DNA of 64,000 bases from Chitinophagaceae bacterium (GTDB lineage Bacteria; Bacteroidota; Bacteroidia; Chitinophagales; Chitinophagaceae), in contig JAHBTK010000004.1 in the NCBI GenBank assembly GCA_019638625.1, positions 434,001-498,000 on the forward strand, given 5' to 3'. The notes under the pieces are model-generated. The model worked only from the letters and a program-made list of their open reading frames with translations. It made no database searches and had not been told where the DNA came from. The position numbers were made by a program, and so were the translations under genes. Shown in pieces: positions 9,093-18,432 of the stretch. Each line of letters starts with the position of its first letter. The first letter of the stretch is position 1.

Positions 9093-10904
9093 TTATGCTT
9101 CCTGCGCGCTGAGCCGCTTTGAGTATTTCTTCCGCTCTTCTTCATCCAGCAGCACCTTCCGCATACGGATATGGTTGGGTGTCACTTCAATACACTCATC
9201 GTGCTGGATGTATTCCATACATTCTTCCAGGGTCATTAATACCTTGGGGGCAATACGGGTAGCGTCATCGCTTCCGCTGGCGCGGTGATTGGTTAATTTT
9301 TTACCCTCTGTAGCATTTACCACCAGGTCGCCGGGCTTAATGTGCTCTGCGATGATCTGGCCGGCATATACATCTTCACCCGGATCAACAAAAAAAGTTC
9401 CGCGATCCTGCAGCTTGTCTATGGAATAACCGGTTGTTTTTTCCTGGTTTTTGGAAAGCAATACCCCATTGTTCCTGCCGGGAATGGGTCCTTTCCAGGG
9501 CTTATATTCGCTGAACCGGTGCGCCATCACCGCTTCACCGGTGGTAGCTGTCAGCAGTTGCGTCCTTAACCCGATCAACCCGCGCGACGGAATATCGAAC
9601 TCCAAGTGTTGCATGGTACCCTTGGTTTCCATTACCAGCATTTCCCCTTTGCGACGCGATACCAGGTCTATCACTTTGCTCGCGAATTCCTCCGGCACAT
9701 CCACCACCAGGGTTTCGTAGGGCTCACATTTCTGTCCATCGATCGTTTTTACGATTACCTGTGGCTGACCTACCGTCAACTCATATCCTTCGCGGCGCAT
9801 GGTTTCAACTAAGATACCCAGGTGAAGAATACCGCGACCATAAACCAGGAAGCTGTCTCCATTATCCGTATCCAATACTCTTAGAGCCAGGTTTTTCTCT
9901 GTTTCCTTCATCAACCGGTCGCGCAGGTGGCGGCTGGTAACAAACTTGCCGTCTTTACCAAAAAACGGTGAGTTGTTAATACTGAAGAGCATATTCATTG
10001 TCGGCTCATCTACACTGATTACCGGTAGAGCCTCCGGGGTTTCAGCATCCGCTATGGTATCGCCGATATTAAAATCTTCCAGCCCTACCACCGCACAAAT
10101 ATCTCCCGCCTGTACTTCAGACACTTTCTTTTTACCCAGCGCTTCAAATATGTACAATTCTTTTACGCGTGATTTTTTCACTATTCCGCCGGCCTGTACC
10201 AGGGCTATCGGCTGGTTTTCCCTGATGCAGCCACGGGCTACCTTGCCTACTGCTATACGACCCAGGAAAGAAGAATAATCCAGGGAAGTGATCTGCAACT
10301 GCAGGGTTCCTTCGCTTACTTTGGGCTCGGGTACATATTTTAATATCCCATCCAGCAGTGGGGTAATATCTTCGCAAGGCGTCAATGAATCATTGAACCA
10401 ACCATGTTTTCCTGAGCCATAGTAGGTAGGAAAGTCCAGTTGCTCCTCTGTCGCATCCAGGTTGAAAAACAGTTCGAATACCGCGTCGTGTACCTCATCC
10501 GGGCGACAATTGGGCTTATCCACTTTATTGATCACCACGATGGGTTTCAGGTTCAGTTGTAAAGCCTTCTGCAGTACGAAGCGGGTTTGCGGCATAGGAC
10601 CTTCAAAAGCATCTACCAGCAATATCACCCCGTCTGCCATTTTTAATACACGTTCTACTTCTCCTCCAAAATCAGCGTGCCCCGGTGTATCAATTACATT
10701 TATTTTTACATCCTTATATACCACCGAAGCATTCTTACTGAATATGGTAATACCTCTTTCGCGTTCAAGGTCGTTATTGTCCATGATCAGCTCACCGCTC
10801 TCCTGGTTGGCGCGGAACACATTGGTTTGATGTAAAATCTTGTCAACCAGCGTGGTTTTTCCATGGTCAACGTGAGCAATAATGGCTATGTTTCTTATTT
10901 GCAT
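9093..10904 (-). CDS. typA: Ribosome-binding GTPase TypA/BipA
   Basis: 603 aa, normal length. G1 is AHVDHGKTT (residues 10-18), the switch I region holds RERGITI, G3 is DTPGHADF (about 72-79) and G4 is NKVDKP. EF-G-like domains and the BipA-specific C-terminal region with GLIGLRTQLLTATTGEA and NGVLLSKNQEKTTGYS follow. BipA is a translational GTPase that binds 70S ribosomes and assists 50S assembly and stress adaptation. It is monocistronic, with its own -7 box at 10991 and terminator at 9037. Confidence 0.98.
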   Translation of the reverse strand: MQIRNIAIIAHVDHGKTTLVDKILHQTNVFRANQESGELIMDNNDLERERGITIFSKNASVVYKDVKINVIDTPGHADFGGEVERVLKMADGVILLVDAFEGPMPQTRFVLQKALQLNLKPIVVINKVDKPNCRPDEVHDAVFELFFNLDATEEQLDFPTYYGSGKHGWFNDSLTPCEDITPLLDGILKYVPEPKVSEGTLQLQITSLDYSSFLGRIAVGKVARGCIRENQPIALVQAGGIVKKSRVKELYIFEALGKKKVSEVQAGDICAVVGLEDFNIGDTIADAETPEALPVISVDEPTMNMLFSINNSPFFGKDGKFVTSRHLRDRLMKETEKNLALRVLDTDNGDSFLVYGRGILHLGILVETMRREGYELTVGQPQVIVKTIDGQKCEPYETLVVDVPEEFASKVIDLVSRRKGEMLVMETKGTMQHLEFDIPSRGLIGLRTQLLTATTGEAVMAHRFSEYKPWKGPIPGRNNGVLLSKNQEKTTGYSIDKLQDRGTFFVDPGEDVYAGQIIAEHIKPGDLVVNATEGKKLTNHRASGSDDATRIAPKVLMTLEECMEYIQHDECIEVTPNHIRMRKVLLDEEERKKYSKRLSAQEA

Positions 10905-10990
10905 TGTTTTCTTACTTTTAAACTTCAGTTATATGGCGCGGCAGTTACAAGCTAATTGTTGAAACGGGTTCGGCTGAATTTTTAAGCGTG

Positions 10991-10998
10991 CAAAGGTA
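10991..10998 (-). promoter_or_regulatory. -7 box upstream of typA
   Basis: The minus strand reads TACCTTTG, an exact match to the Bacteroidota -7 consensus TAnnTTTG, 86 nt upstream of the typA start. No clear TTTG lies 19 bp further upstream (TATG is there), so the -33 element is weak. Confidence 0.5.
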
Positions 10999-11144
10999 GC
11001 ACAAAATAGCGGGAAGGCATAGCGTTTTACAGAAACTTAATCATTTCACCTCTCCATGTTATACTAAAGGAAAGATAGTAAGAAATATAAAATGCATCAA
11101 CTGATTGATTATCAATCAAAAATAAACTACGTTAATAATTTATT

Positions 11145-11534
11145 TTACTTATTTCTTTTTTTGAGCAGGGGCAGATCATAATTGACAAAACCGATCAGTA
11201 CGGCAAAATAAGCCAAATGTATCATTTGTGAAGGCAATGCATTCCAGTTTTCTATCAGGCAGGCGCCGACCATCAGCGAAAGTATTAAAACAGCCCCGGC
11301 AATAAGTGCCTGTTTGGTGAATACACCTCCGAGTAATAGTATACCGATCAAAAGTTCAGCTACCGGAACAAAACAGGCATAAGGTAGCACCACCCATTCC
11401 GGTAAAACGGATCCCCGGAACTGTTCTGCCATACCATTGGCGAATGCCTGTATTTTAGGTATTCTTACCACTCCGTGACCAGACATACTTATACCGATCC
11501 CCAGTCTCAGGAAAAGAAATGCAAGTGAATTCAT
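11145..11534 (-). CDS. DoxX family membrane protein
   Basis: 129 aa with four membrane helices. It begins MNSLAFLFLRLGIGISMSGHGVVRI, the typical DoxX first helix with a conserved GHG, and the second helix has PVAELLIGILLLGGVFT. DoxX proteins are small integral membrane proteins, often linked to redox or quinone chemistry, but their exact role is mostly unknown. The gene lies alone between typA and the HEAT-DUF1080 gene. It ends in KKRNK. It is the first of several DoxX-type proteins in the window. Confidence 0.9.
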   Translation of the reverse strand: MNSLAFLFLRLGIGISMSGHGVVRIPKIQAFANGMAEQFRGSVLPEWVVLPYACFVPVAELLIGILLLGGVFTKQALIAGAVLILSLMVGACLIENWNALPSQMIHLAYFAVLIGFVNYDLPLLKKRNK

Positions 11535-11580
11535 CTGTAAACAATTTTAATGATTAGTAAATGATCAACCTTAAAAATAT

Positions 11581-11605
11581 AAAAGCGGCTTGCACAGCCG
11601 CTTTT
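11581..11605 (-). terminator. Terminator of the HEAT-DUF1080 gene
   Basis: A perfect stem AAAAGCGGCT/AGCCGCTTTT with a 5-nt loop stands about 20 nt after the stop codon at 11626, and A/T runs flank both sides. Confidence 0.85.
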
Positions 11606-11625
11606 ACAAGTCAATTTTGCTTTTA

Positions 11626-14600
11626 TTATTTCTTCTTCAGCGGAGGAGGAGGCGCCAGGTCCCTGATCCGCACATTTCTGAAAAACAGGGTATCTCCATG
11701 ACCAAGGAACCCTATATGCCCCTTTTTATTCTTTAAACCGGGATGGTCTCTTTTATCAAGCGTGCCGTTTTTAGAAGCTTCTTCCAGGTCACCGTCTACT
11801 ATCACCACTCCATTCAGCGTTACCCGGATTTTACTGCCTTTTACATATATCTCTTCTTCATTCCACTCTCCCACCGGTTTCAGGTGACCGCGTTTGGCAG
11901 GTATAATGCCATATACAGAACCATGAAACTGGTAATCTTTCAGATCTTTATAAATATCAGCGCCGTCATCGAGCACTTGTATTTCCATGCCTTCATAGGC
12001 AGCATCGCCCTTTAATGGTGTTCTGATGCCAATGCCGTTGTTGGCGCCGGGTGTTAATTTAAACTCAAACCGGTAGACAAAATCAGCATATTCATCCTTT
12101 GTGTAAAGGTTGCCGCTCCCGCCTCTCTTGGGATATACCGCTATGGCGCCATCTTCTATTACATAGGCAGTTTTGTTGCCTACCCATTCATGCAGGTTGG
12201 TTCCGTCAAACAGTATCTTAAAACCTTCTTTTTTCTCTTCCGGTGTTAAAACGTAAGGCTTCGGACGCTCAATTTCCCTGATGTATATGTCCCGGTAAGC
12301 TACATAAGTACCATGTGCCTGTAGCTCAATCTGTTCTTCCGGAAAAATCGGCAGACTGCGATCCCAATAGTTTTCCAGCGGTACACCATTCACTACCAGT
12401 TGACCATTCAGGTACACGGTTACCAGGTCGCCTACCATGAGGATGCGGAAAGTGTTCCAGTCGCCGATGGCATTATCAGCCAGCAGCAACGGTTTACTTG
12501 GATTCTTTTCATTGTTATATAAACCACCGGAACCTACCTGGGCGCCTACATCCACACGGGCTGTATCCCATATCTGTACCTGCGGCGTTCCTCTTAAATA
12601 AATACCGGCATCTCCGTCGTCTGTGATCTTCCAATCTACATACATCTCGAAATCACCATATTTCTTTACCGTACATAAATTGTCGCCTTTGCCGGTAAAT
12701 ACCAGCAAGCCATCCCTTACCACCCAGCCGCTGCGCATTACTTCGTCCGCTTTTGCCTGTTCTTTTGTCAGGGTTTTTGCATCCATTGCAGCTCTTTTCA
12801 CAGGGTTGGCTACCAGTCCTTTCCAGCCGGTGAGGTCTTTTTCATTAAATAAGGGAACAAAGTCATTGCCGGATGGAAGCGTAGACAAGTGTTTCTTAAC
12901 GGCTGCCTTCTGATAATCTGCTTCGGCGCCACTCAGGTTGCCCAAAGCCTTTTCAAGCCGGGCAGCTACATCTTTACCAAAAATTTCGTTGTTGGAAAGT
13001 GCTATGTTGATCACTGCGGATGCCGCATCTGTTTTCAACGATGCATTATCCAGGAAGGAAGAGGCGTATAAAAATGCCGGGAAGGTATTACAACCGGCAA
13101 CCTGCCTCAGTACACTGCGCTTCTGTTGGTCTGTTTTAGCATATTCCATCGCATTCCGCAGCATGATCAGCTTCAGATCTTTGGTAGCCGGGGAAGCAGC
13201 GACCTGCCTGAGAAATCCATTGAAAGCATCGGTTTCCAGTGAAGTGCCGGCCGCTTTTTTCAGAATCTTGTAAGCCTCAGTGGTAGCATCTCCATCTTTC
13301 CAGTTGGACAATGCAGCGATCACTTCTTTTTTCACGGCGTCGCTACTGTTATCATAAGAATCAAATACTTCCTTTAAAGCAGGCTTCAAACCAACTCCTG
13401 AAACAATAGCATAAAAAAGGGGTTTCTTTTCCTGAGGCGCTCTTTTAAATGCCTGCAACAATGGTCCGCTACCTGCACCTTCCCTTTGTCTTTTAAAGGC
13501 GGTAACAGCTATTTGTTGCCAGTCCTTAATATTACCGGGATCTGTTTCTTTCTGCAACAGCGCTAGTACCGGCAGAGCCATCGTCATATTCGCCGATTTC
13601 TTTAAAACTGCACGTGCAGCGGTACTTACCCTGGGGTCCTTATCAAGCACATAATCAAGAAGCCCTATCTGCCTGATATTGCTTCCTCTCTCTCCCAATA
13701 TTTCGATGATCGCCGCTTTTCCTGCCGGAGAAGCATCAGGTAATGCCCCGGAAATTTCTTTAACTACTTCATCTCCTTTCATGGATAACAGCGAGGATTT
13801 AACAGCCTGTATATCCTCGTCACTGCCAGACTTAAAAACCCCCAGGAAAGCAGGCAGGGACTCCTGCTGACCAATCTGCCCCGCGGCTGTTATTGCAGCC
13901 AGTTTAAGGTTAGCATCATTGCCATTAATCGCTTTTAATGCCACCGGCAATGCTGCCGCTATCTTTTTATTACCCAAAGCTCTTAATATTTCCGCTTTTG
14001 CTGCAGGAGCGGCTTTATCAAAAGTCTTTAACCATTGCGGTGCGGTACTTTCATTTAAATAAGGGGCGGCATAGGCCAAAGCGGCTTCCCTGTACTGAGC
14101 GTTCTTATCCTTTAAAGCGCCTGTAAGCAATGATGTGCTTCCCATACCCTGCTGGTCTGCCAACAATTTTAGTGCAGCGATCCTCGTCTGCACCTGGTTG
14201 TCAGCCTTTGCTTTCTTCTGTAATGTTTTTGCACCTTTCCCCGCAAGACTGCCATTACCATTGGCAGCCAGGTTATTTAAATAGAGAATATAGGAAGCAT
14301 TGGCATCATCCACACTATAAGAATAGCCGCTCCTGGAAGCAGCCTGCTCCAGTATTTTCGCGGAAGAAGGGCTTGCTATACGGGCAAGCGCATATAAAGC
14401 CACTTTCCTGGTGGGCGCATCCGAAGAGGAGGCCAGTTGTTCGATAGCCGCGGCAGCAGGGTTATGCCGAACATCACCCAGGGCCTGAACTATCGATATC
14501 CGGGCATTGCCGGAACTGTTGCCCAGGGCTTCCAGCAGTGCAGACTTTGCCGCATCCGTGCCAATGGTAGCTAACGCACGGGCTGCCGGATCGGATAAAC

Positions 14601-15033
14601 GGGCATCCTGCAAATATGCCTGCAGGTAAGGTATCGCGTCATCTTTGCCCAACTGCTCCAGTTGGGTAATAATAAATAATTTGGATTCGGGACTGGTAAG
14701 TTGCTGCAGGCTCCTGCCATAGGTCTTTACAGCCAGGCTCCGCCAGTCTTCTTTTCCTGGTGCGGTAGCCGCGGCAGAAAATCCGCTGAGCGCAAAATGT
14801 ATCTTGCTGTTGTCTCCGTTGTCATCAAGTTTTTTTACCAGCTCACCCAAACCAATTTCACCTAACCCGGCTACGGCGCCGGCGTTGGCATTAAATTGTG
14901 CCGCATCTTCTGCCGGTGTTTTGGCCAGCAGGTCCGCTATTTTGGTGGTTACAGTCCTTTTATCATCCGTTTGAGATGAAACCGTTTGGAGCAACCCGCC
15001 TGTTAAAACAAATAACAATAGTAATTGTCGCAT
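11626..15033 (-). CDS. HEAT-repeat protein fused to two DUF1080 (3-keto-disaccharide hydrolase-like) domains
   Basis: 1135 aa with an N-terminal signal peptide (LLLLFVLTGGLLQTVSSQ). Residues about 30-700 are Ala-rich HEAT repeats. The first DUF1080 domain starts near 721 (FVPLFNEKDLTGWKG) and contains YGDFEMYVDWKITDDGDAGIYLRG. The second starts near 934 (FKILFDGTNLHEWVGN) and contains YADFVYRFEFKLTPGANNGIGIRT. DUF1080 enzymes include hydrolases of 3-keto-glycosides; the beta-jelly-roll fold also binds glycans. The Gfo/Idh/MocA gene lies 52 bp upstream on the same strand, consistent with a keto-sugar pathway: oxidation at C3, then hydrolysis. Activity of each domain is inferred. Confidence 0.93.
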   Translation of the reverse strand: MRQLLLLFVLTGGLLQTVSSQTDDKRTVTTKIADLLAKTPAEDAAQFNANAGAVAGLGEIGLGELVKKLDDNGDNSKIHFALSGFSAAATAPGKEDWRSLAVKTYGRSLQQLTSPESKLFIITQLEQLGKDDAIPYLQAYLQDARLSDPAARALATIGTDAAKSALLEALGNSSGNARISIVQALGDVRHNPAAAAIEQLASSSDAPTRKVALYALARIASPSSAKILEQAASRSGYSYSVDDANASYILYLNNLAANGNGSLAGKGAKTLQKKAKADNQVQTRIAALKLLADQQGMGSTSLLTGALKDKNAQYREAALAYAAPYLNESTAPQWLKTFDKAAPAAKAEILRALGNKKIAAALPVALKAINGNDANLKLAAITAAGQIGQQESLPAFLGVFKSGSDEDIQAVKSSLLSMKGDEVVKEISGALPDASPAGKAAIIEILGERGSNIRQIGLLDYVLDKDPRVSTAARAVLKKSANMTMALPVLALLQKETDPGNIKDWQQIAVTAFKRQREGAGSGPLLQAFKRAPQEKKPLFYAIVSGVGLKPALKEVFDSYDNSSDAVKKEVIAALSNWKDGDATTEAYKILKKAAGTSLETDAFNGFLRQVAASPATKDLKLIMLRNAMEYAKTDQQKRSVLRQVAGCNTFPAFLYASSFLDNASLKTDAASAVINIALSNNEIFGKDVAARLEKALGNLSGAEADYQKAAVKKHLSTLPSGNDFVPLFNEKDLTGWKGLVANPVKRAAMDAKTLTKEQAKADEVMRSGWVVRDGLLVFTGKGDNLCTVKKYGDFEMYVDWKITDDGDAGIYLRGTPQVQIWDTARVDVGAQVGSGGLYNNEKNPSKPLLLADNAIGDWNTFRILMVGDLVTVYLNGQLVVNGVPLENYWDRSLPIFPEEQIELQAHGTYVAYRDIYIREIERPKPYVLTPEEKKEGFKILFDGTNLHEWVGNKTAYVIEDGAIAVYPKRGGSGNLYTKDEYADFVYRFEFKLTPGANNGIGIRTPLKGDAAYEGMEIQVLDDGADIYKDLKDYQFHGSVYGIIPAKRGHLKPVGEWNEEEIYVKGSKIRVTLNGVVIVDGDLEEASKNGTLDKRDHPGLKNKKGHIGFLGHGDTLFFRNVRIRDLAPPPPLKKK

Positions 15034-15085
15034 GAGATAAAATATGGAAGTGTAATTATTATTTAAGTTTTGTTTGTGTCTGCTG

Positions 15086-16363
15086 TTACATAAACCAGGG
15101 TCCCCTCAAAGGGGGATTGGCCAGCCTGTTGGCGGCTACGTCATTGATAAATTCCTGCTTAACCGGATCAAACTTCAGATTTCGCCCCAGTTGCAAAGCA
15201 ATCTTACCCATATTGATCAATGTGCAGGAACGATGACCATTCTCTTCATTCAAGGCAAATTTTTTCCTGTTTTTAACTGCATCTACAAAATCGGAGACCT
15301 GAGGCTCCGGATCCGGTAATGCCGCCAGTTTCCTGTCCAGTTCAGGGATGTCGGAAACAAACCCCTTGTAGAGTTTTCCTTTAGGCCCTTCTATATAAGC
15401 TGCTTTTTCTTCTGTTCCGGCGCCATCCAAAATTATCTGGCATCCATCTTCATAGGTGTAAGTGATCTTCCTCCAGGTACCTACGGCGTCATCGTGCTGT
15501 TGTGGCGCGTCTATTTCTACCGAAACGGGGCTGGTATTATCCTTGCCCAAAAAGTATTGGATAGGGTCCATATAGTGTTGCCCCATATCCCCCAGTCCGC
15601 CTCCATCATAATCCCAGTAACCACGGAAAGTAGTATGTACCCTGTGGGCATTATAAGGCTTGTAGGGAGCAGGTCCTAACCACATTTCATAATCCAGTTC
15701 TTTAGGTACAGGCTCCGGTTCCAGGTGTTCCTTACCTACCCAGTAAAACTTCCAGTCGAAGCCTGTATGACGACTTACCGTTACCTTCAGCGGCCAACCA
15801 AGCAATCCACTGTCGACCAGTTTTTTTATCGGTTTTACCGTAGTGTTCATCCCGTAAAAATTATCCGCGAAACGGAACCAGGTATTTAACCGGAATATCC
15901 TTCCATGCTGCTGCACAGCTTCCACCAGTCTTTTGCCTTCACCAATGGTTCGGGTCATGGGCTTTTCACACCAGATATCTTTACCTGCCCTTGCCGCGTC
16001 TGCTGCGATAATTCCGTGCCAGTGCGGTGGTGTTGCCACATGTACAATATCTACCTCCGGCAGGGTGATCAGTTCCCGGTAATCCCTGAATGTTTTTATT
16101 CCTTTACCGCCTCCCAGTGCATCCAGCGCCAGTTGTATGTGCCTGGTATCCACATCGCAGATGGCCACCGTTTTTGTACCGGCATATTCAAAATGACCGC
16201 GTCCCATCGCACCTACGCCCACTACTGCTTTTGTAAGTGTGTCGCTGGGCGCCAGGTAACCGCTCCCTCCCAGTACATGCCGCGGAACAATGGTAAAAGC
16301 CGCTAAAGCACCTATTGAATTCTTCAGGAAAAGGCGTCTTGATTTGTTTTGTTTTTGTTTCAT
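15086..16363 (-). CDS. Tat-exported Gfo/Idh/MocA family oxidoreductase
   Basis: 425 aa. The N-terminus has a twin-arginine signal (SRRLFLKNSIGALAAFTIVP), so the folded protein with its cofactor is probably exported. A Rossmann fold follows, with VVGVGAMGRGHFEYAG for NAD(P), then DIVHVATPPHWHG and the DIWCEKPMTRTIGEGK loop whose EKP motif carries the catalytic Lys. The C-terminal alpha/beta domain contains YDGGGLGDMGQHYMDP, a typical substrate-site stretch. These enzymes oxidise or reduce sugars and cyclitols. It is first in an operon with the DUF1080 protein. Substrate unknown; a glycoside C3 oxidation is inferred from the partner. Confidence 0.95.
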   Translation of the reverse strand: MKQKQNKSRRLFLKNSIGALAAFTIVPRHVLGGSGYLAPSDTLTKAVVGVGAMGRGHFEYAGTKTVAICDVDTRHIQLALDALGGGKGIKTFRDYRELITLPEVDIVHVATPPHWHGIIAADAARAGKDIWCEKPMTRTIGEGKRLVEAVQQHGRIFRLNTWFRFADNFYGMNTTVKPIKKLVDSGLLGWPLKVTVSRHTGFDWKFYWVGKEHLEPEPVPKELDYEMWLGPAPYKPYNAHRVHTTFRGYWDYDGGGLGDMGQHYMDPIQYFLGKDNTSPVSVEIDAPQQHDDAVGTWRKITYTYEDGCQIILDGAGTEEKAAYIEGPKGKLYKGFVSDIPELDRKLAALPDPEPQVSDFVDAVKNRKKFALNEENGHRSCTLINMGKIALQLGRNLKFDPVKQEFINDVAANRLANPPLRGPWFM

Positions 16364-16501
16364 AATAAATTGAAAAGAGTTTTTTCAAGAAAGGGCTCGT
16401 AAAATACTAATTATTAACTAAAAAGTGCAAGCAAGCTGACAATCTTAAGCAGATTTCCTCCCTCAGACCATTTTGCATTAATTTCGGTTAAAAAAGTACA
16501 A

Positions 16502-17500
16502 TTGCATATATTTCCACTGCTGCAGCTATCGGGCGTCAGTAAAAAAAACGAAACGGGATTTCAGTTAAATAATATCAGTTTCACTCAGCAGTATCTTCAA
16601 CCTGTTGCCATTGCCGGAGAAACCGGTTCAGGTAAAAGTACGATACTTAAAATTATAGGCGGATTGGTGCAACCTGATACCGGATCTGTTATTTTTGAAG
16701 ATAGCCGTGTCAAAGGACCTCATGAGCAACTGATACCCGGTCATCCCCGGATAGCTTACCTGTCTCAACATTTTGAGTTACGTAACCATTACCGGGTGGC
16801 AGAAGAACTGGATTACGTGAACAAACTAACAGAGGAGTCTGCAGACAGTATTTTCGGGCTATGCAGGGTAAAGCACCTGTTAAGCAGGTGGACAACCGAA
16901 CTTTCCGGTGGTGAACGTCAGCGTGTAGCTTTAACCCGGTCGCTCCTGTCTGCGCCAAAGCTGCTTCTATTGGATGAGCCTTACTCTAACCTGGACCTCG
17001 CCAATAAACAAATTCTTAAACAGGTTATAGAGGATATCAGCAATCAGCTCAAGATCAGCATATTGATGGTTTCTCATGAGCCTGATGACCTGCTTCCCTG
17101 GGCAGAAGAGATACTGATCCTGCGCCAGGGACGAATTATTGAAAAAGGAACTCCTGAACAGCTTTATCGGGCGCCGGTTCATTTGTACACTGCCGGTCTG
17201 CTGGGCAAATACAATATTATACCATATAATCTTTTACCTGGGGCAAAAGAAGAAGCCACAACGATGATACTCAGACCGGAGGATTGTTCTATCACATCGG
17301 ACAAAAAAAAATCCGGACAATCCATAGCAGCCACTGTTGCAAACTCTTATTACTATGGTCATTCATCTGAAATAGAGCTATCACTTAATGATATTAAACA
17401 TAGGATTACAGTGCGGACCTGCGAAAAAAGGATTTATGCAAAGGGAGAAAAGGTATTTATCCGTATGGACTTTTCCCGCATACTGCAGGTAGAGAACTAA
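16502..17500 (+). CDS. ABC transporter ATP-binding protein with TOBE-like C-terminus
   Basis: 332 aa, TTG start. Walker A is GETGSGKST (about residues 39-47), the Q-loop region is YLSQHFEL, the signature is LSGGERQR, Walker B is LLLLDEPYSNLD and the H-loop is MVSHEPDD. Residues from about 255 (TTMILRPEDCSI) form a TOBE-like substrate-sensing domain as in PotA/FbpC/ModC-type import ATPases. No permease or binding-protein gene is adjacent, so the transported substrate cannot be named. It is divergent from the Gfo/Idh gene with 138 bp between them. The TTG start is chosen because the sequence needed for the first beta strand (LLQLSGVSKK) begins right after it. Confidence 0.92.
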   Translation: MHIFPLLQLSGVSKKNETGFQLNNISFTQQYLQPVAIAGETGSGKSTILKIIGGLVQPDTGSVIFEDSRVKGPHEQLIPGHPRIAYLSQHFELRNHYRVAEELDYVNKLTEESADSIFGLCRVKHLLSRWTTELSGGERQRVALTRSLLSAPKLLLLDEPYSNLDLANKQILKQVIEDISNQLKISILMVSHEPDDLLPWAEEILILRQGRIIEKGTPEQLYRAPVHLYTAGLLGKYNIIPYNLLPGAKEEATTMILRPEDCSITSDKKKSGQSIAATVANSYYYGHSSEIELSLNDIKHRITVRTCEKRIYAKGEKVFIRMDFSRILQVEN

Positions 17501-17667
17501 TGTTGCGCTAACCATAACTATCGGATAATATGTTTACAGCATGCTGATAACCAACCTTTGTATCGACCAAAGGAGATTTGTTGGCAAATCAGTGAGGCAA
17601 CGATAAAACTCCTGATCCTTCCTGTCTGGAGACATCCTTGCAGATTATATATTGGATTCTTCTCCCG

Positions 17668-17705
17668 AAGAGACCTGACAGGTTTTAAAATCTGTCAGGT
17701 CTCTT
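17668..17705. terminator. Bidirectional terminator between ABC ATPase and sugar transferase genes
   Basis: A perfect 14-bp stem AAGAGACCTGACAG/CTGTCAGGTCTCTT with a 10-nt loop (GTTTTAAAAT) lies between two convergent genes. The remaining bases of 17501-17814 hold no convincing gene. Confidence 0.75.
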
Positions 17706-17814
17706 CTACTTATTTATTTTCTCCTGGATTCTATAGCTGGGTTCACAAACACAAGCGTAGTCCCAAAGACCGGCATACCCCACTTTGAAAGGGATGGCGC
17801 CGATTATATGCACA

Positions 17815-18432
17815 TCAGCCCCCGTTAGTCTTGTTCCCCATAAACGCTTCCATGGTAGCCTTCCCCTGTTGTGATATTCCTTCCCGCACTATTACTTTTT
17901 TTACCGTCAATAACAAAATTTTCAAATCCAGCATAAGAGATACATTATCTACATACCAGACATCATATTCAAATTTCTGCTCCCAACTGATGGCATTTCT
18001 GCCATTGACCTGCGCCCAACCCGTAATACCCGGACGCACTTCATGTCGTCTCTTCTGCATATCATCATATAAAGATAAGTATTCAACAAGCAAGGGACGG
18101 GGGCCGATCAGGCTCATATCTCCTTTCAAAACATTAATCAATTGCGGGATCTCATCCAGCGATGTTTTCCTGACAAAAGCGCCAACGGGTGTCAGCCGCC
18201 TGAAATCAGGCAGAAGATTCCCATTTTCGTCTTTTTTGTCGTTCATTGACTTGAACTTTATTATCCTAAAAATTTTTTCGTTAAGCCCGGGGCGTTGCTG
18301 GTAAAAAAAGGGCTTTCCATTGTTTAAAAAATAAAGGGCTACTGTTACAACAATAAAAACAGGTGACAACAATACCAGTCCTGTCAAAGCAATTGTAAAA
18401 TCAAAAATTCGTTTGAAAAAGAGCTTATACAT
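17815..18432 (-). CDS. Exopolysaccharide initiating sugar transferase (PglC/WcaJ C-terminal type)
   Basis: 205 aa. One N-terminal re-entrant or membrane helix (FDFTIALTGLVLLSPVFIVV) precedes the transferase domain with QQRPGLNEKIFRIIKFKSM, the catalytic KTSLDEIPQLINVLKGDMSLIGPRP region (DE pair) and RPGITGWAQVNGRN. It moves a sugar phosphate from a UDP-sugar to undecaprenyl phosphate, the first step of a surface glycan. The short form matches the monotopic PglC class. It overlaps the upstream glycosyltransferase gene by 8 bp. Only these two glycan genes are present here, so the rest of the pathway must lie elsewhere. Confidence 0.96.
   Translation of the reverse strand: MYKLFFKRIFDFTIALTGLVLLSPVFIVVTVALYFLNNGKPFFYQQRPGLNEKIFRIIKFKSMNDKKDENGNLLPDFRRLTPVGAFVRKTSLDEIPQLINVLKGDMSLIGPRPLLVEYLSLYDDMQKRRHEVRPGITGWAQVNGRNAISWEQKFEYDVWYVDNVSLMLDLKILLLTVKKVIVREGISQQGKATMEAFMGNKTNGG

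Noticed and set aside
17558..17788. 76-codon frame after the ABC ATPase gene
   Set aside because: It runs across the perfect 14-bp terminator stem.
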